From the NCBI GenBank assembly GCA_007115705.1, contig QXEO01001579.1, positions 1,302,001-1,366,000 of the forward strand: 64,000 nt of DNA, read 5' to 3'. The notes under the pieces are model-generated. The model ran no database searches. It saw only the letters and a program-made list of their open reading frames with translations, and was not told the origin of the DNA. This stretch comes from Dactylis glomerata. Its lineage: Eukaryota > Streptophyta > Magnoliopsida > Poales > Poaceae. The position numbers were made by a program, and so were the translations under genes. Shown here in pieces: positions 56,466 through 64,000 of this stretch. Numbering within the stretch: position 1 is the stretch's first letter; every line of letters starts with the position of its first letter.

Positions 56466-59400
56466 TGTAACACCCCATTTTCTTTAACCCTGTTGAAGTA
56501 GTGTTTAGTGAGCCAAAATTGAGGGCCAACAAAAACTTTTTGAGCAATCCTCTGAGAGTGCTATTTCTTGCTTGTTGTCCTGGTTGTTATGCTATTGTTG
56601 TCTGTTTAAGTTGCTTGTTGAGCACTGTTGTGAACCAACAAAATCTTGTGCCCTTGTGGTCATGCCTTTATTTATCCTTCTAGCTATTCCTCCAAGACCA
56701 TTATCTTGTCAACTTCTCTTTTACTCAAATTATTTTATTTGTCCAAAATAAGCGCCAAGATTTATCTTTGAGACAAAGCTTTTATCAAAACTAAGTATTT
56801 ACAAAATTATCTGGACCTACAATGTAGAGTGGTCCCACTATTTTACAAACTTATATTTTGTTGATATTTATAAAAGGATTTCAACCACCTTTAAGAAAAC
56901 TTTCTAAAGGAGATGTTATGTCTCCACTAGTTCTGAAAAGTCTACAAAAAGCTTTACTCCTTCATTTGAAACACTTTTCTACTTGACCATGGCATGATCA
57001 TCATTGAGCACTTGATTCAATCAATGTTTCTGGTAGTGCTAGATTAGCTGCAAATGATTAACCTTGTGTGGTGAGTTGACTATGTGTGACCGCTTGACTT
57101 TGATGAGCTGCTTGTGTGTGGATATAATCCTTATATAGGCCTGTGGCCTAACCATTTCAAAATAAATCCATTAGTATTTTGTCACATATAAGTTGTTTTC
57201 ATGCTATCCTTCAAATAAAACTCATCTTGTTATTTTCCTCTCAATCCTGAGTCCCTAACCCTAATGCCTTAGTCTGATCATGAGGCATTAGGAGCTCCAT
57301 TTTGCGGAATCATAAAACCAATCAAACTAACCTAAGGAAAGCACCCATGATGTTATTATAATCATCTACATCCCATCTTAGGAGGCTCCTCTCCATTCTT
57401 GCAAAATATTTTCTTGCAGTCATTTTATCAAATAACCTAGTGTGCAGACCTATCTTCCTGTCTGTTAATAGATTCAAGTTTCCAACACCTATATTAAGCT
57501 CATTTATTCTATCCATGGCAATGTGCCTTCCTAGAACTCATATTTGGCATGTGATCTTCCATTCTTTCCATTACCACCTGGTCATTTGAGGCCATCTTCA
57601 ACTTGTTTCAATTATGTTTCTGAGGCTAATCAACTCACTGACCATTTGACTATTATCATATGCACTCTTGCTCCCACTTCTAGAATTCAGAATTAATTGT
57701 TCAGAGACCATTCTTTGACCTATTCCTCTTATTTTTGATCTACTCTACCCATCTATCGACTTGCATGTGCATTTTGAGGTATGCCACCTATTTATGTGAC
57801 TAGGTTTTGAACCCTAGTCAAAATTGATTTCACTTTCTAGTTTACCTTGATCATCTTGGTAAATTGTTAGCACTCATCATAAAATCTCTCCATAAATTCA
57901 TTTTCTCTCTTCTAGCATTTGGAAATGTTATTCTTGCACAATATCACTCTTCCTTCATCAAAATACCTATTTCTTTATCTCACCTCTCTTATTTAGCAAA
58001 TTGCATATGAATGGTCACTTTGTCATTTCATGCCCTTTTCTTCTAATCAAATAAATTGTATAATCTCCTACCCTGCTATTTTATTCCTATAGGATCCCAT
58101 GGACCCAAAACCCTACTTGCTTACTTTCAAAATTCTCCAAGATCTTGATCAATATTGTTTATTGGGCAAACCTTCAAGATATAAATATTGGTGACCAATT
58201 TAAATTTCAAGGAATTGCAAGGTCACACCCCCATGATCTCACTACCATTTCAGATCTATCCACACATGCACCTTCTTGGAGGAATCCAAACTTAACTCAC
58301 AATCCCAAATATTGCATCATGCATGCACCTATCTCCATATCCATCTCTACTCCTCAAAAACTAATTGAAACACCAACAAACCATCCCACTAATCACTCCA
58401 GCACCACCACCACCCTCAGGACGAAAATTACTGTAGCATCACCCCCTCTCCCTTGTCCTTTAGTGTTTGGAAGAAGGAGAAGATGGATCCATGCAAATCT
58501 TGGCAATTGTTTAAGAAAACCTTGCTGCAGCCTCACCCCTCTGTACCTGGCCGACCAAGAAACCCCTTGGACCCCCTGGACCCTCTCCACCACCCCTCTC
58601 CCCCAACCAGAGCTCCTCCTTTGGCCCCACATCTCTCAAACCGACATTGCACTACCACCCAACTAAATATAAGGCCACACGTGCTTCAACCGCTCTCTGG
58701 ACTCTCATTACCCTCCCACAGCACCACCAATCCCTCCCAGACCCCAGAGACCGCCCCCTTGGCCTGTAGCAGAGGAGGATGAGAGGAGACCTCATTTTCG
58801 ATCAGCAGGGAAGGAGGGCGATATGCCGTCGATCTGGAACCTCTCTGGCCTCCCTATCTGCTTGCGGGCACTCTACCGATCCTCAGCTAGCTAACCCTAC
58901 CCTTGCCTTGACCTAGGAACGCTGGGACGCCGACCCTCTGAAGCACCCGAGCGAGTTCATCCACCGCCACCATGCAGGTTTTCCTCCCGGGGATCAATCC
59001 ACCATTTCCGCCCACCGCTGAGGTCTCCGTGGAGCGCCGCGTCGCCTCGACCACTCGCCGTCGCCGGAGAACGTCCGTAGGTGAGCCTCTGTGAGCCCCC
59101 GACCCAGCTAGGGTTTCCTCCCCGTCCGCCATGGCTAGAGGTAGGAGACGGCCCAGAGCCGTCGATCCCGACTTGATCGGGCGGCTCAGGGCGCTCCATA
59201 CCGGTTCGGTGCTCGCGGGCTTGAGCAGCAGGCCGACGGAGCGGGCGTTTAAGTGTGCCGCCCCCGCGCAGCAAAGCCGATCTGGGCCGGCCCAGGTTGG
59301 TGCAGCCGGGTTTGCTCGGATCTGGCCCGCTCCCTTTTTTCGAATCTTATTAAAATGTTTGGAAATCTGTTAACTGCTATTTGATTTAAATGTCAAAGAA

Positions 59401-62093
59401 AATGCAAAATGCATGGAAGTAGCTAGATATAATTTTCTGAGTGATCTATAACATTTTATCCAACACTCAGAGCAAGTGGTTTGCCAAAATATTTTCTGTA
59501 TTATTTCTAGCATTTAATCTTGCATAATATGTCTATTGTGTTGATAAATAAATATCTGGGGATCTAGAAACTCAAATCTGATGAATCCAATTTTGTTGGA
59601 TAGGTATATGGAATACCTTCCAAATGCCACTGGCTTAGATGCAAAAAGAATTTTATTCTTGGCATGGTTATTTTTGTAAAATACCACCAGATCTGACTTT
59701 AGGGAATTTTATAACCTAATCTGTGAATTATTTTTGGGTGAAACCAATTTTGTGTGATCATGTTATGTTATTTCTTGCTACTGTCCATAGGATAAAATTT
59801 TCTGATATTGTAGGATTTTCTGGTAGATTTATCTCTGATTCAGTAGTTATTTCCACTATAAAATGCATAGGATATTCCCTGTTAATCAGAAAATTGCAAA
59901 TCCAATTTGGTTGGGTTTGTATTATTGTTAGCTATCTGATGCTATGCTGGTTGACATGTTTTGATCAAGTTTTATGCCTGCTTGATGATTGTGTTGAGTA
60001 TAGGGTTTTTTTTCTTCTATTTAAAAAAAATTGTTTTCCCTATTAATATAGTAGCTTTACTTTTATAAGGTGAAGTCTTGGTTCAGAAAACTTGTTGCTT
60101 ATCTGAAAGTATGCTTAATAATGTTATTTGGCCTATGTGGCCACCTGCAAGCTTGTTTGAGGTGAAGTGGTGTGGTGCTTGCTATGTTTGAAAAACCCTA
60201 GTTTTAATAGGATTAACTTGCTACTAAAAATCTATGAAATCTTACTTTAGATTCTAAACATGTTTGTTTCTGCTACTCTTTGATTGAGTGGTATTGAGTG
60301 ATGAAATGCTTGTGACTTGTGTATGCATGTATGCTTATTGTGTGCTTTTATTTTCTGGCGATAGAACCGAACAAGGAGCGTACCGAGGAGGGAGAAGTCT
60401 TGGAGTATCAAGAGGAAGGAGGTCAGGCACAAACCAACCAAGGCAAGCCATCTACTTGTTGCATATCTGAATCCTTATATGTCACTATGCATTGCTCTAC
60501 TCTTGTTTCTACTATTATGCATTGTTTTCGTATATTGCTATGTCCCTTATATAGCAATAGTTGGCGACTTAGCTCCACAAGTCGAATTGCTATCATCTCT
60601 AAAGATGACCCCTTTGACACCTACTCAATACCCTAAAAATTAGGGACTCGATGATTAGCATCGAGGTCTTTGGGAAAACATTTGTAGTGGAGCCAAAAAC
60701 TCTAGGATTGGGAATACTCTCTCGGAAAATATTTCGAAAATGGTTTCGAAAACCTTGGAGTAGTTACTACTCCATTGAGATGTTTTGAAATGGTTTCATA
60801 AACAAGGAGTGGACAATGGGAGATGAAGGAGTTGGTGGACTTTCTGAAAAAGGGCATTGTGTATAAGTGTTCGCCAAACCAATTACTCCCGTGCAACCAC
60901 ATTACCCGGTATGGGACGGGCTTAGCTTGAAGTTTATTTGCTTTAGTGCGGGGAGCGTCACAACTATATAAGGGTCTGCAGGACCCCGGAATCCGGGTTG
61001 ATGCTAAACGAAGGTCAACACATATCACGGCATATCCCGAGCCGCCGAAAGACACTTAGGTTCTCCCGCCGTGGCGCCGGAGTTACGCTCTGGAGGAGGT
61101 ACTGCCGGGACGTGCCGGGGAGGTAAACTCCACAGGGTAGGCACCCGTACTAAGGTGGATAGATAGAGGGCTTCGATCGATTATCCGAACCCTGCATACT
61201 TGTGTATGATGGTCCGTGGTGGTATCCCGGCGGATTTATCGAATGGTGTGGGTAAAGTGTACAACCTCTGCAGAGTGTAATCTATTCGAATAGCCGCGTC
61301 CTCGGTCATGGACGGTTGGGATGGCCATACTTAACCTGTGTCGAGTTTTGGTTTTACAAAAATGTTTTCGAGAAAATGGAGAAGGGTGCCGGACGGAGTA
61401 CTCGGAGGGTACTGCCGTGGCATGGTTATGGTTCGGAGTACTTGTAGGGTACTGCCGAAGGAATGGAAGTGGTCATGTGTGATTGACCGGAATTAATAAG
61501 GATGGTGGTCATGTTTGATTGACCGCCGGCTTTTCTCTTGAAAAGGAGTTTCCCCCTTTCCTAGAGCTTTTACAAAGACTTCTCTTGTAAGTATCTTCTT
61601 TAATAAGGATATAGAAATGTCGTAAGACATGCTATATCGACACGAGAAATTGACTAGATAGGAAAAACTAGATTAGAGCCCTTCTCCTTGCTACAGCCAA
61701 ATTGCATGGTTTGCGAGTACAATTCAAATGTACTCACGGCTTTGTCCCTGGCTATTAACTTGGTCAGACCTGGAGCAAGAATTCGATGAAGATGGTGATG
61801 GTCCGATGGCGCCGGTGCGAACTAGGAACGTCTCCCAGTCAGTTGCCTGTAGGGTAGTAGGCATGACGTGGGTCATCAACGCTGCTTGGTATCCGCTGCT
61901 TAGTGGTAGGCTTGCCCTGCGTGGCAATATTATACTTGGTCATGTGACCAATTGTAAGTATATCATTCAGTACTGTAATGGGTGATGTAATTCTGTTATC
62001 AACTCGGATATGTGGATTTACGACACACTGATCATGGGGTCGTGAATTGTATGCATATCGGGTATTCCGGATGGGTAATCCGGGGTCCCCACA
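56466..62093 (+). mobile_element. LARD element: 3' LTR (5628 bp)
   Basis: Starts TGTAACACCCC and ends GGGGTCCCCACA, followed by CGACG (62094-62098). Differences from the 5' LTR are scattered single bases, apart from the missing hAT element and a 22-bp block, so the insertion looks recent. LTRs of this length are unusual. TGTAACACCC ends and a tRNA-iMet site are shared with Tekay-type chromoviruses. Confidence 0.92.
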
Positions 62094-62098
62094 CGACG

Positions 62099-62311
62099 TG
62101 CACGCCCAGCTGTACATGTACATCTATCTCCTCACCCGGCGTGCATCCATGCCCGTGATTTTTGTAGAACAAGAGGTAGAAGAAGAAGAAGGATAGCTGA
62201 TTGACTGTCTGGCTCGGGAGGCTGCTGCGGGTGGCCCGACTGCTGCGCATTTTATAGGCCAGGAACCGCCACTTAATCAAGCCATTTTGTGTCACTGATT
62301 AGTAGGGCCAA
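62099..62311. other. Pre-insertion flank of the LARD
   Basis: Would join to 47372 if the LARD were removed, so it is the older upstream DNA of the coiled-coil gene at 47049. A TTATAGGCC is at about 62254. No gene seen. Confidence 0.5.
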
Positions 62312-63197
62312 CCACCCATGAAAAATAGAGTGGTGATGTTCTGCACACTGCCCTTGGTGGCCCCTTCACAAAAAAGCACCTGTTTCGACCCCTCCGGGCA
62401 CCCGGAAAATGGGAAATGCATTTTTTATGTGGAAAATGGAATAACACTAGTAGCAAAAGTGGTTGGGAATGCAAAGATGCACATCTCCACCAAAAATGGG
62501 ACCATGGTTCCAAAGTTTGCTGTGGAACTTGCACAAACCATGGTCATCTGCCAAGGAAGACCAAGAGAACTCCTCCCTGGAAGCACCTCTCTATGAGAGA
62601 GTCCACATGTGAACCCTTGGGATGGCATATTTGGTATTTTTCCTAGGTGGTGCATCACTCACCATGACTCCATGCAGTGTTTTTCCATTTTTTTGATTTT
62701 TTCTGAATTCTCGAGGCCCCCCTCCGAGATCTAGGTCAGACTCGGCGGTGCCATCGATGTCTGCCAGGTTGGGTGGGAACCATGGTTTGGTCTTGGTTCT
62801 AGGGTCCCACACCCCCAGGGGACCTCCCTGTATTTTTCCCCAATTTTCCTGGTGTGCATTTCTTGTAGCCCCAGTGCAAAATTGGATTAAAAAGGATTTA
62901 GGGCAAAAATAATTCATTATATGGCAGCAGGCCGAGATAATTCCTAGGCTCGTGGATGTGGCACCCCTGGCAGGTCCCCCACCCATGAAAAATAGAGTGG
63001 TGATGTTCTGCACACTGCCCTTGGTGGCCCCTTCACAAAAAAACACCTGTTTCGACCCCTCCGGGCACCCGGAAAATGGGAAATGCATTTTTTATGTGCA
63101 AAATGGAACAACACTAGTTGCAAAAGTGGTTGGGAATGCAAAGATGCACATCTCCACCAAAAATGGGACCATGGTTCCAAAGTTTGCTGTGGAACTT
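62312..63197. repeat. Direct repeat with a 667-bp period, 1.3 copies
   Basis: CCACCCATGAAAAATAGAG begins at 62312 and again at 62979, and about 219 bp of the second copy match the first with a few changes. The second copy is cut at 63198 by an LTR. Small ORFs in it are not supported as genes. A tandem satellite-like family is possible. Confidence 0.8.
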
Positions 63198-64000
63198 TGA
63201 TACGTCTCCAACGTATCTATAATTTTTGATGCTCCATGCTTGTTTTTACACCATTTGCCTATTGTTTCGTTACACTTAGTGGCACTTTTATGCATTTTCC
63301 GGAACTAACCTATTAACAAGTTGCCACAGTGCCAGTTTCCTGTTTTCTGCTGTTTTTGTGTTTCAGAAGTGATACACAGGAAATATTCTCGGAATTGGAC
63401 GAAACAAGTTCCTGAAGTCTTATTTTACCCGGAAGCTTCCAGAGATCCGAAGAGAACTAGGAGGGGGCCACCAGGGCCCCACACACAGGGGCGGCGCGGC
63501 CAGGCCACTGGCCGCGCGGGCCCCGTGTGAGGGCGCCTGGCCCTTCCTCTGACATCGACCCTTCGCCTATAAAGACCCCCCGACGGAAAAAACCTAAGGA
63601 CCCGATCAGATTTCCAGAACACATCGCGATCCGCCGCCACCGTCGACCCGAAGATCGGGAGGGTCCAGAAGCTCTTTCCGGCACCCTGCCGGAGCAGGAA
63701 ATCGCCACCGAAGGTCTTCTTCATCGCCATGCTTGCCTCCGGAGCGATGAGTGAGTAGTCTACCTTGGACTATGGGTCCATAGCAGTAGCTAGATGGTTG
63801 TCTTCTCCACCATGTGCTTCATGTTTAGATCTCATGAGCTGCCCTACATGATTGAGATCACCGTTATGTAATTCTACATGTTTGGTTTGTTGGGATCCGA
63901 TGAATATTGGTGTTATGCTTGAGTTGAAGTACTGAATTATATCTTTTGTTATCTCTATGTTGTTTATGATCTTGCATGCTCTCTGTTGTTAGTAGCTATC
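63198..64000 (+). mobile_element. LTR of an A/B-family Gypsy element, running off the window
   Basis: Starts TGATACGTCTCCAACG and is collinear with 23915 onward. TATA region TCGCCTATAAAGACCCCCC at about 63564-63582. It contains the GC-rich hairpin GGGGCGGCGCGGCC ... GGCCGCGC (63487-63519). The end lies outside the window, so strand and completeness of the element are not known. Confidence 0.85.

Noticed and set aside
1..64000. tRNA, rRNA or miRNA genes
   Set aside because: I saw no cloverleaf or rRNA sequence. The Stowaway hairpin at 36807 could make small RNA but that is not specific evidence of a miRNA gene.

Overview
This window looks like nuclear DNA from a large-genome grass, most likely of the Triticeae (wheat, barley or rye type). 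The evidence is nested LTR retrotransposons with tRNA-Asp primer sites and the TGATACGTCC/TGATACGTCTCC LTR ends typical of that tribe, a Stowaway MITE, CACTA ends with GCCGACGGC subterminal repeats, and short spliced genes of grass type. No bacterial-style operons, rRNA, tRNA or CRISPR features were seen. Family names below come from recalled motifs; no database was searched.

Bases 1-27333 are a nest of retrotransposons. The first 574 bases are the 5' end of a minus-strand Gypsy element E that landed in the 5' LTR of A. A (575-25932, plus) is a Gypsy Athila-like element with gag-protease but no reverse transcriptase. B (5037-22802, minus) inserted in A's 3' noncoding part and made the target duplication GCAGT. 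B has the same LTR, primer site, leader and 3' noncoding part as A, but its only ORF is an unrecognised 159-aa protein. A Copia element F of SIRE/Maximus type (7568-18118, minus, duplication GGTAC) inserted in B and carries gag, pol and an extra 3' ORF. A 365-bp hAT MITE sits in A's 3' LTR. A itself appears to lie inside an older LTR copy C.

Bases 27334-35067 are a decayed minus-strand autonomous Gypsy element D (gag-protease, RT/RNase H, integrase, extra ORF), with its 3' LTR lost. From 35068 to 36010 is the right end of a CACTA transposon.

Bases 36011-47372 are the gene-like island. It holds a Stowaway MITE, a CACTA left end, a spliced gene broken by a stop (37958-39403), a pair of long Mutator-like inverted repeats (39750 and 44746) enclosing a B3-domain gene and an F-box/DUF295 gene, an intact GRF zinc-finger gene (44910-45726), and a coiled-coil gene with two in-frame stops (45955-47049). 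The last two face each other tail to tail.

Bases 47373-62093 are a LARD-type element: two very long LTRs (6.75 and 5.63 kb) around 2.3 kb of apparently noncoding DNA, with target duplication CGACG. A 1.09-kb hAT element sits in the 5' LTR only. The LARD separates the coiled-coil gene from its upstream DNA. After it come a 667-bp repeat unit (1.3 copies) and, from 63198, another LTR of the A/B family running off the window.

The most notable point is that the extra 3' ORFs of both D (Gypsy) and F (Copia) are preceded by sequence that looks like the promoter part of LTRs: TATA boxes plus the element's own LTR motifs. The second is the A/B pair, where one retrotransposon chassis carries two unrelated coding cassettes.
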